Notes: a model not told the origin generated them from the sequence alone. A stretch of DNA of 64,000 nt from a bacterium (GCA_022763185.1 JALEGL010000006.1:363087-427086), one strand, 5' to 3'. Shown: positions 26,431-35,998, numbered from the stretch's first letter. Program-made: numbers and translations.

Positions 26431-26738
26431 TGTTGACGATCCCTTCTAAAACCCAATACCAGCAAGCAAGCCAGTGCTGAGGTGAAGATAACTGCAGTTT
26501 CAAACAAGGTGTCTAAGGATCTATAGTCTGCAAGTACGTCGGTAACCAGATTGGGACCTCCAGTTTGTTCATAACCATGTTCGATATAATGGGGGGAAAC
26601 GTGGCGCGAAGCAGGAGATTGTGCGTCACCAAAATCTGGCAATTGACTTGCTGCATAAGCCAGGACCAAAAAAAAACTTGTGAGCAAGACAAACTTACCT
26701 ATTCTGCTGACGTAGTTTAAAAATAGGCCTGGCTTCAC
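26427..26738 (-). CDS. MrpA C-terminal fragment as a stand-alone subunit (MbhE-like)
   Basis: A 103-residue protein with an N-terminal helix (residues 13-30), a periplasmic segment (YIEHGYEQTGGPNLVTDVLADYRSLDTLFE) and a second helix. The TGGPNLVTDVLADYRSLDT element is the conserved end of MrpA (MBH subunit E). In bacterial Mrp it is fused to a large NuoL-like domain; here it is a separate gene, as in archaeal membrane-bound hydrogenase operons. Confidence 0.88.
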   Translation of the reverse strand: MKPGLFLNYVSRIGKFVLLTSFFLVLAYAASQLPDFGDAQSPASRHVSPHYIEHGYEQTGGPNLVTDVLADYRSLDTLFETAVIFTSALACLLVLGFRRDRQQ

Positions 26739-26989
26739 GATTCTACCTCATTGTGTTTGGATGTTTTAAATATCCCAGTAACAAAATAGATTGTGGTGAT
26801 GGCAGCTCCAATACAAGCTTCTGTAAAGGCTACGTCTAAAGCGCCCATTAGAGTAAAAATAAGCGCGGAGAAGAAACTAAAAGCACCAAAAATAATCACT
26901 GCATTAAGTAGACTGGAGCCATACAATGCAAAAGCTCCACACAAGAACAGAAAAATCAAAAGCAGATCTAGGATAATATCAATATTCAT
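26735..26989 (-). CDS. DUF4040 antiporter subunit (MbhD-like)
   Basis: An 84-residue three-helix protein matching the DUF4040 portion of MrpA: GSSLLNAVIIFGAFSFFSALIFTLMGALDVAFTEACIGAAITT. The DVAFTEA motif carries the conserved acidic residues. It is free-standing here instead of being fused between the NuoL-like and MbhE-like parts of MrpA. Confidence 0.9.
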   Translation of the reverse strand: MNIDIILDLLLIFLFLCGAFALYGSSLLNAVIIFGAFSFFSALIFTLMGALDVAFTEACIGAAITTIYFVTGIFKTSKHNEVES

Positions 26990-27300
26990 TTAAGTTTCTC
27001 TTCATCGGTTAATTTCCAGGGTTTTAAGCCAAACTTTAAAGCTGCTCTGGAAAGTGCATGCGTTAGCAAAGGGTTGGCAAAAAATATAAAAACAAGAATG
27101 AATAAGATCTTTAAAGTATCAAGGCTAAAAGCATGTTGCAATGCAATGCCAATAAGCATTAGAGCTATGCCTAAAGTATCTGATTTTCCTACGGCATGTA
27201 ATCGTGAATAAAAATCGGGAAAGCGTAAAACGCCAATGATGCCTAAAAAAGTGAAAAAGAAGCCAATCAAAAAAAGTACTTTCCCAAGTAGAGCAATCAT
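26986..27300 (-). CDS. mrpG: Antiporter subunit MrpG
   Basis: A 104-residue three-helix subunit with the PhaG/MnhG signature GVLRFPDFYSRLHAVGKSDTLGIAL at about residues 23-47. ATGA overlaps join it to mrpF and to the DUF4040 gene. Confidence 0.93.
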   Translation of the reverse strand: MIALLGKVLFLIGFFFTFLGIIGVLRFPDFYSRLHAVGKSDTLGIALMLIGIALQHAFSLDTLKILFILVFIFFANPLLTHALSRAALKFGLKPWKLTDEEKLK

Positions 27301-27593
27301 TTTATGTTTTCCTTTATCTGTGTATCCTGCTCAAGGTCTTGTTTGTCTTGCATGAATTTAGCCAGAACCAAGGGGCCTATAAAGCCTAAAATAGCGTAGC
27401 TTAAGGCAATATCAATATAGTAGGTGAGTTGATTGGTGACAATGCCTATCAGTAAAAGAATAACCAGCGTTTTGCTTGCAATTAAGCCAATGCCTGTCAA
27501 TCGATCAAACAAGGTTGGTCCAGTAAAAACTCTATAGAGTGAAAGGGCCATAACGGCGCATAAAATATAAAGCATGATTTGAAAGAAACTCAT
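27297..27593 (-). CDS. mrpF: Antiporter subunit MrpF
   Basis: A 98-residue three-helix subunit. The conserved RVFTGPTLFDRLTGI loop after helix 1 and DIALSYAILGFIGPLVLAKF in helix 3 identify MrpF/MnhF. It overlaps mrpE and mrpG by ATGA. Confidence 0.93.
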   Translation of the reverse strand: MSFFQIMLYILCAVMALSLYRVFTGPTLFDRLTGIGLIASKTLVILLLIGIVTNQLTYYIDIALSYAILGFIGPLVLAKFMQDKQDLEQDTQIKENIK

Positions 27594-28099
27594 GCCACTT
27601 CCTTTTTGTTATGAAGATCCGAGTGTTCAAAAAGTCTATGCACTCTTTCTTGCATTTCTCCTTGTAAACCATCGGGTAAAAGGCTTTTGACCGCATCATG
27701 GGTTAATGCATGAATCACAAATGTATCACCTTCAATATCCAGGGTAACGGTTCCTGGGGTCAGTGTAATTGAGTTGGCCAGTGTCAATTGGGCAAAAACA
27801 TGTGGCAACTTTTGATCAAATTTAATGATTGATGGATTGATGGGCATGATGGGTTTTAAAATGACTGGTATCATCTTAAGATTAGAGTCAATCACTTGCC
27901 ATATGAGCCATAAACAATAGCGAAGGAATGCAAGACTTTTTAGCAATGAAAATGGAGGCCTTTGCGATTTTGGAAAGATGTAGTTTAGCGTAATAAAACT
28001 AACAATTGCACAAAGAATAAACCCCTCAGAAACGTGCAATAGATCAAATTTTTGTGAAAGCGTTAGCCAAAAACCAAACAATGTTAAAAAAGTAAACAC
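27590..28099 (-). CDS. mrpE: Antiporter subunit MrpE
   Basis: A 169-residue subunit with two N-terminal helices and a cytoplasmic domain; VFAQLTLANSITLTPGTVTLDIEGD is the MrpE/MnhE signature. It heads the operon. The start is a GTG at 28099; a nearby ATG is out of frame. The 255-bp gap upstream holds the operon's promoter region on the minus strand and the promoter of the DUF2853 gene on the plus strand. Confidence 0.9.
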   Translation of the reverse strand: MFTFLTLFGFWLTLSQKFDLLHVSEGFILCAIVSFITLNYIFPKSQRPPFSLLKSLAFLRYCLWLIWQVIDSNLKMIPVILKPIMPINPSIIKFDQKLPHVFAQLTLANSITLTPGTVTLDIEGDTFVIHALTHDAVKSLLPDGLQGEMQERVHRLFEHSDLHNKKEVA

Positions 28100-28301
28100 G
28101 CTTGCTTCATAATGGAAGTCAAAAAAAAGATAAAGTCTAAAACAATAATTTGAAAAGTTTTTTCAATAGAAAAATCAATGGTTTTATTATAGTTTTTAAT
28201 AGGTTAATCGTTAAATAAAATCTTCATGATAAGAACTGAAGCAAAGTTAAAAAGTGAAAGTAAGGATTTGACAGAATAACAATGAGCCAATATATCTAGT
28301 T

Positions 28302-28330
28302 TTGACTGCACAGCATAAGCTGTCTATATT
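28302..28330 (+). promoter_or_regulatory. Sigma-70-type promoter for DUF2853 gene
   Basis: TTGACT and TATATT boxes are separated by 17 bp, ending 24 bp before the ATG at 28355, with an AAGGAG site between. Confidence 0.7.
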
Positions 28331-28354
28331 TAAACGTATCAAGGAGAAAGAATA

Positions 28355-28699
28355 ATGAGCGAAAAAAGAGATGAACTGATTCAAAAGTTTGCGGTTGATT
28401 TAAAAGAAAAATGTGGTGTAACCCCTGATATGGATTTGCTAGAAAAAGTAACTGTAGCATGTGGGCCAACAATTTTTAATGCAGATGCAGCAACGGTATC
28501 TTCTTCAGACTCATCAGAACTTGAAACGGTGAAAAAAAACTTTCTTATCAACAAATTGGGTTTAACTGATGGTCCAGAGCTGGATCAAGCCATTGAAACT
28601 GTCATGAATACTTACGGACAATCTAACAGAAATAAATATCGTCCAGTGGTTTATTACATGTTAACCAAACACTTCAACAAAGAGTCAATTTACGCATAA
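28355..28699 (+). CDS. DUF2853 family protein
   Basis: A 114-residue soluble protein matching DUF2853 over its whole length: KCGVTPDMDLLEKVTVACGP, then ADAATVSSSDSSELETVKKNF, and YGQSNRNKYRPVVYYMLTKH. The function of the family is unknown; members are small and conserved. It has its own strong promoter, a good ribosome-binding site and a strong terminator, so it is an independent and probably well-expressed gene. Confidence 0.92.
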   Translation: MSEKRDELIQKFAVDLKEKCGVTPDMDLLEKVTVACGPTIFNADAATVSSSDSSELETVKKNFLINKLGLTDGPELDQAIETVMNTYGQSNRNKYRPVVYYMLTKHFNKESIYA

Positions 28700-28720
28700 A
28701 TTGCGGATGAACGATTGATT

Positions 28721-28749
28721 AAAAAAGGGGGCGTAGGCCCCCTTTTTTT
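28721..28749 (+). terminator. Rho-independent terminator after DUF2853 gene
   Basis: A six-base stem, GGGGGC pairing with GCCCCC around a GTAG loop, flanked by A-rich and T-rich runs. Confidence 0.93.
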
Positions 28750-28779
28750 ATGGCAATATTCTTTAGCATAGGAGTAAGA

Positions 28780-29094
28780 ATGTTAAATAATCATCAATGC
28801 ACGCCTGCAGCACAAAAGTTAAATAAGCAAGCCATTCATCAATACTTTAAAGAGCTTGATTCATGGGAGATTTCTGGAGATCAATCTTGTATTGAGAAAG
28901 AGTTTAGTTTTGCAAACTTTCAGCAAGCTCTGAATTTTGTCAATCAGGTGGGAGCCATTGCCCAAGAGCAAAATCACCATCCAGACATTTATCTTTCTTG
29001 GGGCAGGGTTTTATTGATGTTATCCACCCATGATCGAGGGGGATTAAGTATCAACGACTTTATTGTGGCCTCAAAGATAGATCGACTGATTTGA
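28780..29094 (+). CDS. phhB: 4a-hydroxytetrahydrobiopterin dehydratase (pterin-4a-carbinolamine dehydratase)
   Basis: A 104-residue enzyme that dehydrates 4a-hydroxy-tetrahydropterin to regenerate the cofactor of aromatic amino acid hydroxylases. The active-site pattern is present: NFQQALNFVNQVGAIAQEQNHHPDIYLSW, with the His-His-Pro and the later LSTHDRGGLS. The ATG at 28780 has GGAGTAAGA directly upstream; the frame extends to 28750 but overlaps the terminator. No phenylalanine hydroxylase gene is adjacent. It converges on nfuA, 6 bp away. Confidence 0.93.
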   Translation: MLNNHQCTPAAQKLNKQAIHQYFKELDSWEISGDQSCIEKEFSFANFQQALNFVNQVGAIAQEQNHHPDIYLSWGRVLLMLSTHDRGGLSINDFIVASKIDRLI

Positions 29095-29100
29095 GGCGGC

Positions 29101-29697
29101 TCATTTAAAATAAGGGTTTTCACCAGAAGCGTGATCAGTGATATCCACCACCTCGATAATCTCTGGTGCAAGTTCTCTAATCCGTTTTTCAATACCGTGT
29201 TTGAGCGTTGCTGTAGAGCTTGAGCAGCCTTGACAGCCACCACTAAGCTTAACATAGGCTTTAAGGTCTTTAATTTCAACCAACTCCACTTTTCCACCAT
29301 GAGATGCCAAGGCCGGGTTGATCTCATGTTCAAAAACCTGTTGAATTTTAGCTTCACTGCTTTGATCAGGGTCAATATGGGGTCTGTTGGGGTTATCGAC
29401 CTTAAAACCTGATCCAGAAACACTTTCTACCCAATCAACTGTGGCGCCATCCATTTTTTCAGTCAGTTTTTTTTCAAGGACAACATTAAATTTTTCTAAT
29501 TCAAGTGTAACATCGTGGTCTGTAAGCTTGGATTTTTCATCTAAAAAAAATTGATAATTGTAACCTGAAGCGTTGGCACTGGGAATGGTTACCCTCAATA
29601 AAGTATTTTCTGGCTCAGCTCTTTTTTCAATGAAGGCCAAAATCTTCTCTGTTGCTTTATCTGTGAAATCTATTTTTAAAGTATTCTTCATGGTCAT
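29101..29697 (-). CDS. nfuA: NfuA-type Fe-S scaffold/carrier protein
   Basis: A 198-residue protein of two parts. The N-terminal ~100 residues resemble an A-type (IscA-like) carrier domain but lack its three cysteines, as in E. coli NfuA. The C-terminal Nfu domain (INPALASHGGKVELVEIKDLKAYVKLSGGCQGCSSS) has the CxxC that holds a bridging [4Fe-4S] cluster. It delivers clusters to apo-enzymes. ATG at 29697 was chosen over ATG at 29691 and a TTG at 29718; AAAAAGAGA lies upstream. It sits after sdhCAB on the same strand, and SdhB needs Fe-S clusters. Confidence 0.9.
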   Translation of the reverse strand: MTMKNTLKIDFTDKATEKILAFIEKRAEPENTLLRVTIPSANASGYNYQFFLDEKSKLTDHDVTLELEKFNVVLEKKLTEKMDGATVDWVESVSGSGFKVDNPNRPHIDPDQSSEAKIQQVFEHEINPALASHGGKVELVEIKDLKAYVKLSGGCQGCSSSTATLKHGIEKRIRELAPEIIEVVDITDHASGENPYFK

Positions 29698-29766
29698 GGT
29701 CTCTTTTTTCTTAATCAACCCAATTTAGGCACCAGATTGTTTTTGTCTATACGCTAACTCTAAATG

Positions 29767-29786
29767 GGGGACACGTGTGTGTCCCC
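29767..29786 (-). terminator. Hairpin after sdhB, possible terminator
   Basis: An 8-bp perfect stem, GGGGACAC with GTGTCCCC around a 4-nt loop, lies just past the sdhB stop. There is no T-run on either side, so it may instead stabilise the sdh mRNA 3' end or be Rho-dependent. Confidence 0.4.
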
Positions 29787-29794
29787 AGACAAAC

Positions 29795-30541
29795 TTAGTC
29801 TTGGCTGAAAAACGACTTAGTAAACCAACGGTTGTTTTTAATGATATTGCGCATTTCAATTTCTTTAGGGCAAACAGCTTCGCATTCTTGCGTGTTGGTG
29901 CAGGCGCCAAAACCTTCTTTATCCATTTGCTGAGTCATTTTTAATGTTCTTGATTCCGCTTCTACTTTTCCTTGCGGTAAGCTATTAAGGTGATTGATTT
30001 TTGCAGATACAAACAGTTGTGCACTGGCATTTTTGCAAGCTGCAACGCAAGCTCCACAGCCAATGCATGCTGCGGTATTAAAAGCATCATCGGCAATATC
30101 TTTTTTAATAGGAATTGCATTGCCATCGGGAGCGTTGCCCGTAGATGTACTTACATAACCGCCAGCTTGAATAATCCTATCAAAGGCGCTTCTATCAACC
30201 ATCAAATCCTTAATCACTGGAAAGGCTCTTGCTCTCCAAGGTTCAATAATAATTGTGTCTCCATCAGAAAAAGTACGCATATGCAATTGACAGGTGGTGG
30301 TAGCTTTTTTGGGGCCATGTGCTACGCCATTGATCACTAAAGAGCAAGATCCACAAATTCCCTCTCTGCAGTCATGATCAAAAACAATAGGTTCTTCCCC
30401 TTTTGCTTCAAGACTTTCATTGACAATATCCAACATTTCTAAAAAAGAGCTGTCTTCACTTACATCGTTAGCTTCAATGTCCTGAAAATAACCCTTAGCT
30501 GCAGCATTTTTCTGACGCCATACCTTAAGCAATAGTTTCAT
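29795..30541 (-). CDS. sdhB: Succinate dehydrogenase/fumarate reductase iron-sulfur subunit
   Basis: A 248-residue subunit that relays electrons from the flavoprotein to quinone. The [2Fe-2S] ligands are at CREGICGSC (Cys58, 63, 66) and Cys84; the C-terminal clusters use [17 protein letters not shown] and later [15 protein letters not shown]. The [10 protein letters not shown] segment resembles the Bacteroidetes/Chlamydiae-like branch that pairs with a five-helix single membrane anchor. The ATG overlaps the sdhA TAA (TAATG). Confidence 0.96.
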   Translation of the reverse strand: MKLLLKVWRQKNAAAKGYFQDIEANDVSEDSSFLEMLDIVNESLEAKGEEPIVFDHDCREGICGSCSLVINGVAHGPKKATTTCQLHMRTFSDGDTIIIEPWRARAFPVIKDLMVDRSAFDRIIQAGGYVSTSTGNAPDGNAIPIKKDIADDAFNTAACIGCGACVAACKNASAQLFVSAKINHLNSLPQGKVEAESRTLKMTQQMDKEGFGACTNTQECEAVCPKEIEMRNIIKNNRWFTKSFFSQD

Positions 30542-32457
30542 TATTTGTAGCTCCTTTGTGTTGGTTGAACATCTTCAAATGTTAGTGTTTCTTTGTGCAA
30601 TTGAGGAGTTTCTCCAACACCATTAAACTCCCATGCAGAAGAATAGGAGTAGTTTTCATCATCACGCTTGGCTTCACCATCTTCTGTTTGGCTTTCTTCT
30701 CTGAAGTGAGCGCCACAAGATTCTTTACGATCTAAAGCATCATGAACCATAAGTTCAGCAAATTCTAAAAAGTCGGCCACGCGACCAGCTTTTTCTAAGT
30801 TTTGATTGAGCTCTTCACCGGTGCCTGTAACAGAAGCATTTTTCCAGAAGCGATCTCTAACATCTTCTATTTTTCCTAGAGCACCTCTTAGTCCTTCTTC
30901 ATTTCTACTCATACCACAATAATCCCACATGACACGTCCTAATTCTCTGTGAAAACTGTCAACCGATACGGATCCTTTGATATTAAGCAGAGAATTGATT
31001 TTGTCCAGTTGAGTCTGTTCAACGGCTTTTGCTTCAGGTGAGTCATCATTTAGACGCTGTTTGGGATCAACATCAGCAAGGTAATTACCTATGGTGTAAG
31101 GCAAAACAAAATAACCATCAGACAAGCCTTGCATCAGTGCGCTTGCTCCAAGTCTGTTGGCACCATGGTCAGAGAAGTTTGCTTCACCAATCACGAATAA
31201 GCCGGGAATATTGCTCATGAGGTTGTAATCGACCCATAAGCCACCCATGGTATAGTGAGGGGCTGGGAAGATACGCATAGGCGTTTCATAAGGATTTTCA
31301 CCAGTGATATTTTCATACATATCAAATAGGTTTCCATATCTGGCAGAGATGGTTTCTTTGCCCAAGCGTGCAATTGCATCAGCAAAATCAAGATATACAC
31401 CTAATCCTGTTTTACCTACGCCATAGCCGGCATCACATCGTTCTTTGGCAGCGCGTGAAGCCACATCTCTAGGAACAAGGTTCCCAAAAGCTGGATAACG
31501 ACGTTCCAGGTAATAATCTCGCTCATTTTCCGGAATATCTTTAGCTTTACGAGTATCCCCTTTCTTCTTAGGTACCCATATTCTTCCATCGTTACGTAAT
31601 GACTCACTCATTAGAGTAAGTTTTGATTGATGCTCACCTGCGACTGGAATGCAAGTTGGATGAATTTGTGTAAAGCTTGGGTTAGCAAAAAAAGCACCTT
31701 TTTTATGAGCACGCCAAGTTGCTGTAACGTTGCAGCCCATGGCATTGGTACTTAGATAATATACGTTGCTGTATCCGCCAGTAGCCAAGACCACTGCGTC
31801 TGCTGTATGAGACGTTATTTTGCCTGTGACCAAGTTTCTAACCACTATTCCTTTGGCTTTGCCATCGTGAACAATAACATCCAGCATTTCAGTTCGAGGA
31901 AACATCTGAACCTTACCGTTGTCTATTTCTTTTGCCAAAGCTTGATAAGCTCCCAATAATAGTTGCTGGCCTGTTTGGCCTCGAGCATAAAAAGTTCGAG
32001 AGACCTGTGCGCCACCGAAAGATCGATTATCCAAGAGTCCACTGTAGTCCCTGGCAAAAGGAACCCCTTGAGCAACACATTGGTCAATAATTTTTACACT
32101 GTTTTCAGCAAGTCTGTATACATTTGACTCTCTGGATCGATAATCTCCACCTTTGACCGTGTCGTAAAACAACCTATAAACACTATCACCATCATTTTGA
32201 TAGTTTTTTGCACCATTGATGCCACCTTGAGCAGCAATAGAGTGAGCTCTTCTCGGAGAGTCTTGAAAGCAAAAAGTTTTAACATTGTAGCCCAGTTCAG
32301 CCATACTGGCAGATGCGGAAGCTCCAGCCAGACCAGTCCCTACAACAATAACCTCATATTTACGCTTATTGGCTGGGTTAACCAGCTTCATATTAAATTT
32401 ATGTTTTTCCCAACGTTTTTCAACCGGACCTGTTGGACAGTTTGATTTTAATGACAT
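30541..32457 (-). CDS. sdhA: Succinate dehydrogenase/fumarate reductase flavoprotein subunit
   Basis: A 638-residue catalytic subunit. The dinucleotide-binding motif [12 protein letters not shown] is near residues 37-48, and the flavin-attachment region reads [15 protein letters not shown], with the His expected to carry covalent FAD. Active-site elements THPT-like ([14 protein letters not shown]) and the terminal-third [18 protein letters not shown] are present. The ATG at 32457 follows GGAG. The gene order C-A-B is that of the Bacteroidetes/Chlamydiae-type complexes. Confidence 0.97.
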   Translation of the reverse strand: MSLKSNCPTGPVEKRWEKHKFNMKLVNPANKRKYEVIVVGTGLAGASASASMAELGYNVKTFCFQDSPRRAHSIAAQGGINGAKNYQNDGDSVYRLFYDTVKGGDYRSRESNVYRLAENSVKIIDQCVAQGVPFARDYSGLLDNRSFGGAQVSRTFYARGQTGQQLLLGAYQALAKEIDNGKVQMFPRTEMLDVIVHDGKAKGIVVRNLVTGKITSHTADAVVLATGGYSNVYYLSTNAMGCNVTATWRAHKKGAFFANPSFTQIHPTCIPVAGEHQSKLTLMSESLRNDGRIWVPKKKGDTRKAKDIPENERDYYLERRYPAFGNLVPRDVASRAAKERCDAGYGVGKTGLGVYLDFADAIARLGKETISARYGNLFDMYENITGENPYETPMRIFPAPHYTMGGLWVDYNLMSNIPGLFVIGEANFSDHGANRLGASALMQGLSDGYFVLPYTIGNYLADVDPKQRLNDDSPEAKAVEQTQLDKINSLLNIKGSVSVDSFHRELGRVMWDYCGMSRNEEGLRGALGKIEDVRDRFWKNASVTGTGEELNQNLEKAGRVADFLEFAELMVHDALDRKESCGAHFREESQTEDGEAKRDDENYSYSSAWEFNGVGETPQLHKETLTFEDVQPTQRSYK

Positions 32458-32484
32458 CGTATACTCCTTACTCCTGTTAAAACT

Positions 32485-33186
32485 TTAAGAAATGACTCCA
32501 CTCAAGACAGCAATAGGGATAGAGGCAAAGCCAAGTGATATTAGTAGTGCTATAAATACTCCCAAGCTATTGACAAGCTTAAGATAGAAAGGGTGGCTTA
32601 AACCAAGTGTTCTAGCTGTGCTTTGAACACCATGATAAAGGTGTAAACCTAAAAAAATCTGAGCAGCTAAATAAATAGCAACTATAAGCGGAACTTGAAA
32701 ACTATTGATCATGCTGCTGTATAAATCATGGTGATTGAGCAAACTGCTATGGACTTGTCCAAATGTGAAATGCGCCAAGTGATAAATAACGTAGAGCAAC
32801 AAAAAAAGACCGCCATAAATCATGGTTCTCGAAGCGAAACTTGCTTTGGTAGGAGTATTTTTTTGATAGCCAACGGGTCTGGCTGCACGGTTGTGTCTGG
32901 TCAGAGAAATGGTGCACACCACATGCAGAACAATCATTTTAAGCATGATAATTCTTACAGCCCATAATAAAACAATGTTACCTTTAAGCATGGCCGCGTA
33001 CTGATTGATAAGTGTATCTTCAGGCGTGGCTCCTCGACCGGCGTATATTTGTAAATTGCCTAGCATATGCCCTAGAAGCCAACCAACCATGGCTAGCCCG
33101 GTAATGGCCACAATCCACTTTTTACCAATAGAAGAATTATAAAACTTTAAAAATCGACAATACAATAATCCTAGATTTTTCATCAT
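32485..33186 (-). CDS. sdhC: Succinate dehydrogenase cytochrome b subunit
   Basis: A 233-residue membrane anchor with five predicted helices, the fused single-subunit type that binds two haems b. Conserved histidines lie in LLGHMLGNLQIYAG, LHVVCTISLTRHNRAA, IYHLAHFTFGQVH and GLHLYHGVQS. SDH of this class can work as succinate:menaquinone reductase. It heads the sdhCAB operon; the start follows AAGGGTGC. A 180-bp gap upstream separates it from the divergent lipoprotein gene. Confidence 0.93.
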   Translation of the reverse strand: MMKNLGLLYCRFLKFYNSSIGKKWIVAITGLAMVGWLLGHMLGNLQIYAGRGATPEDTLINQYAAMLKGNIVLLWAVRIIMLKMIVLHVVCTISLTRHNRAARPVGYQKNTPTKASFASRTMIYGGLFLLLYVIYHLAHFTFGQVHSSLLNHHDLYSSMINSFQVPLIVAIYLAAQIFLGLHLYHGVQSTARTLGLSHPFYLKLVNSLGVFIALLISLGFASIPIAVLSGVIS

Positions 33187-33368
33187 GCACCCTTAATACC
33201 TAAGTTGCTAAAAAAGAAAAGTGAATCTTGGTAATGATGATAATTTCTAAGCTTTATACCAAACTTTTTTTTTATTGAGCAATGCTGCAAAACAGCAAAT
33301 AATGCCTTGCATTATTAAAGCTGCTTTGCTATGGATCTTGAGTATTTTAAGTTTGACGAGGTGATACA

Positions 33369-35204
33369 GTGAAAATTAATAGCTCAAAATCTTTTAGAAA
33401 ACAGTTAATAATCAATAATTTAAAGAGTTTTTTTGCGATGGTGTTGTGTGTGTTAATAGCGCAATGTACAAACACCAAGCTTGCTCCCACAGAAGACGGT
33501 GGTGGGAGTATTGTTATCCCAAAAATCAATAAAGTTGTAGCCAAGTCAAAAGAATCGATGACTTTAGTCAATGCAAAAGCCACAGGTTACAGAAGTATTG
33601 AGATTGAGTTAAGCCATGAAATAGATCAAGACGCAGCAGCCAATTTTGATGTGTATAAAATAGAGGCGGCAAAAAAGGGAAACCCTGGTGCAAAAAATAT
33701 CAAGGTGATTGCTGTAAACGTTTTAGAGCCTAAAAAACTTGAATTGACCTTGAGCAAACGTCTTTTGTCCATGAAATATACATTAATCATCAATGGCTTA
33801 GAAACATCTTCAGCAAAACTAACATCAGCCAGCCATGAAATTATTCCAGAAGGTTCGCGTATGATTTTTGTCAGTGAAGCCAGCTCCGATGGAAATTTGA
33901 AAAACCTCATGTCGCCCCCGTCTGCATCGGAAGGCTACCAAGTCCCTAATGAGCTTTGTCAAGCTGAAGCCAGTCAACATGGGTTGCTGGGGCAATACCG
34001 AGCTTTGTTTTTGCATCCAATGCTGTTAGAAGAGCAAAAAGATGATTATGCATTTCTTGATACCATGACAGATTATGTTCGTGCTGATGGAGTTGGGCAA
34101 GTTAAGTTAAGTAGAACAGATGGCATGTTGCACCCGTCTTTTTCTTTGCCTATTGATGTTATGGCCAATGGTCAGTCGGTTCCATATAGTTTTAATGGTG
34201 ATGGAATGGCCATGCAAGAGAGTTTTATGGCCTTTACTGGGTTTAATTTGGCTTATTCTGATATTGAAGATGAGGTTTGCGGTGAGGATGAAAACTGGAA
34301 TACAGCGAATGATTATAATGTAACAGGTTCACTGTTCCGAAATAAAATCCCATTGTTTGCTTTTGGTGCATCAGAAACATGCAATTGTGCAAAAAAGGCA
34401 AGAATTATTTGTCTTCAATCTGCTTCTGCTATTGAAAATAGTGAATCAGCGGCATGGAGTCCTAAAGAAGATGGCCAAAACTATACCGGGGATAATTATA
34501 TGTTCGTCAGTTCAGTTAATGTGAGCGCTAATTTAGGCGAAGCGCTAGCCGCACTAGGTGGCGATGCCAGCCTTTCTGGTTTGAAAGCCGCAGATGCTGT
34601 TTGTTCTAATTTGGTTAAAGAAGCTGCCAATGATACAGACAATCGGTTGCCTGAAGCCGCTAGGGCTAGTTTTAAGAAAAATTATAAGCACTATATTGCG
34701 GTTTTATCCGGCCAAGAAGATGGAAAGGATAAAAATGCAAAAGATAGATTTACTCCAGCAGCTTATAAGGCGGGCTCGTATCACCTTCCCAATGGTGTAA
34801 AGTTAGTTGATGAATTAAAAAGTTTTTTTGACCCAAAAACAGTACTTCAAGCTCCAGTAACCATGACTGAGCAGGGGAGTTATCTTGCCTTAAAAAATGA
34901 GCGTTACTCTGAAGATGACTATCAAAACGATGATCAGATGAAAGAAATGATTATCCATGATGTCCTTTCAAATCTAGTTTTTACCGGGAGTAATGGTTCG
35001 GGTGAACTTGAAAAAGATGCGACTTGCAACTCATGGACATCAGCTCAAGAAGACAATATCATGACCATGGGCATTGCATTAGACAGCTACTTAAGGCTCT
35101 CTCTAGAAGGAGTTAAAAACAGTTTTCTTTCCAGTGTAACAGGTCTTATGAGCTGCTCAATGGAATTAAAACTTTATTGTGCTTACAATAAACCTAAAGC
35201 TTAA
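33369..35204 (+). CDS. Large lipoprotein with Ig-like and endostatin/DUF1554-like domains
   Basis: A 611-residue predicted lipoprotein. A long n-region and hydrophobic segment end in LIAQC (Cys33), a non-standard lipobox because of Gln at -1. Residues about 55-150 look like a bacterial Ig-like domain (TGYRSIEIELSHEIDQDAAANFDVY). Two copies of a Cys-containing module follow, about 160-345 and 375-608, each opening with IFVSEASSDGNL or MFVSSVNVSANL and closing with a CNCAKKA..IICLQ or CSMELKLYCAY cysteine pair. They resemble DUF1554/endostatin-like lectin-fold domains known from leptospiral lipoproteins. Start is GTG at 33369. Function is unknown; a surface adhesin is one possibility. Confidence 0.7.
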   Translation: MKINSSKSFRKQLIINNLKSFFAMVLCVLIAQCTNTKLAPTEDGGGSIVIPKINKVVAKSKESMTLVNAKATGYRSIEIELSHEIDQDAAANFDVYKIEAAKKGNPGAKNIKVIAVNVLEPKKLELTLSKRLLSMKYTLIINGLETSSAKLTSASHEIIPEGSRMIFVSEASSDGNLKNLMSPPSASEGYQVPNELCQAEASQHGLLGQYRALFLHPMLLEEQKDDYAFLDTMTDYVRADGVGQVKLSRTDGMLHPSFSLPIDVMANGQSVPYSFNGDGMAMQESFMAFTGFNLAYSDIEDEVCGEDENWNTANDYNVTGSLFRNKIPLFAFGASETCNCAKKARIICLQSASAIENSESAAWSPKEDGQNYTGDNYMFVSSVNVSANLGEALAALGGDASLSGLKAADAVCSNLVKEAANDTDNRLPEAARASFKKNYKHYIAVLSGQEDGKDKNAKDRFTPAAYKAGSYHLPNGVKLVDELKSFFDPKTVLQAPVTMTEQGSYLALKNERYSEDDYQNDDQMKEMIIHDVLSNLVFTGSNGSGELEKDATCNSWTSAQEDNIMTMGIALDSYLRLSLEGVKNSFLSSVTGLMSCSMELKLYCAYNKPKA

Positions 35205-35262
35205 TCCTGCTTTGATTAAAAGTGATGCAGCACGAATACCCAAGGTTTAGCCTTATGTTTTA

Positions 35263-35877
35263 TTAAGCTTTTAATAATGAAGTATCGTGTTTTTCTGTTT
35301 GCCCTTCAGATAAGGAAGTTTTTGAATGAGGGCTTACGCTATGACAACGTCGGCACCTTGCTTCATAACTGTCTTGGCCACCTAGCATGACTCTTTGTTT
35401 GTGTTTGCTTAAGCGTTGATTGCGGTTGGCAGGGTTGCCGCAGCGCATGCAGATGGCCAGGTTTTTGGTGATATACTCCGCAATGGCTAAAAGTTGAGGA
35501 ATGGGTTCAAAAGGTTTGCCCTGGTAATCCTGATCCAATCCAGAGACAATCACGCGTTTACCTTCATCTGCTAAAGCTTGACAGGTTTCTACCAAAGATA
35601 AGCCAAAAAACTGTGCTTCATCAATGCCTACAACCTCATAGCTGCGAGATTTTTCAATAATGTCTTGGGTGTTGCGTGCCACTTCCGCTTCAATTTTTTG
35701 TTGGCTGTGACTTACGACCAAACTTTCAGCATAGCGATTATCAATTTCAGGTTTGAATAAAATGACCCTTTGCCTAGCAATATTGGCCCTGCGTATGCGC
35801 CGGATCAACTCCTCAGTTTTTCCAGAAAACATGCTGCCACAAATGACTTCTATCCACCCTGTCTGATAATTAAGCAT
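35263..35877 (-). CDS. tdk: Thymidine kinase
   Basis: A 204-residue type II thymidine kinase for the salvage of thymidine to dTMP. The P-loop GSMFSGKTE is at residues 14-22, the catalytic DEAQFF follows in the middle, and the structural zinc is held by CMRCG and CRRCH. The lasso region preceding the end (NQRLSKHKQRVMLGGQDSYEARC) is typical. It converges on the large lipoprotein gene. Confidence 0.96.
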   Translation of the reverse strand: MLNYQTGWIEVICGSMFSGKTEELIRRIRRANIARQRVILFKPEIDNRYAESLVVSHSQQKIEAEVARNTQDIIEKSRSYEVVGIDEAQFFGLSLVETCQALADEGKRVIVSGLDQDYQGKPFEPIPQLLAIAEYITKNLAICMRCGNPANRNQRLSKHKQRVMLGGQDSYEARCRRCHSVSPHSKTSLSEGQTEKHDTSLLKA

Positions 35878-35998
35878 AAAAATGCTTATAAGATATTAAA
35901 GGTTTCTTCACAAGCCTTTCTTAAAGCATTAAAAAAAAATTATATGCTGCGACGTAAAGACGGTTGACAATTATTGTGTATCGTGTCATCAGCAAGCT

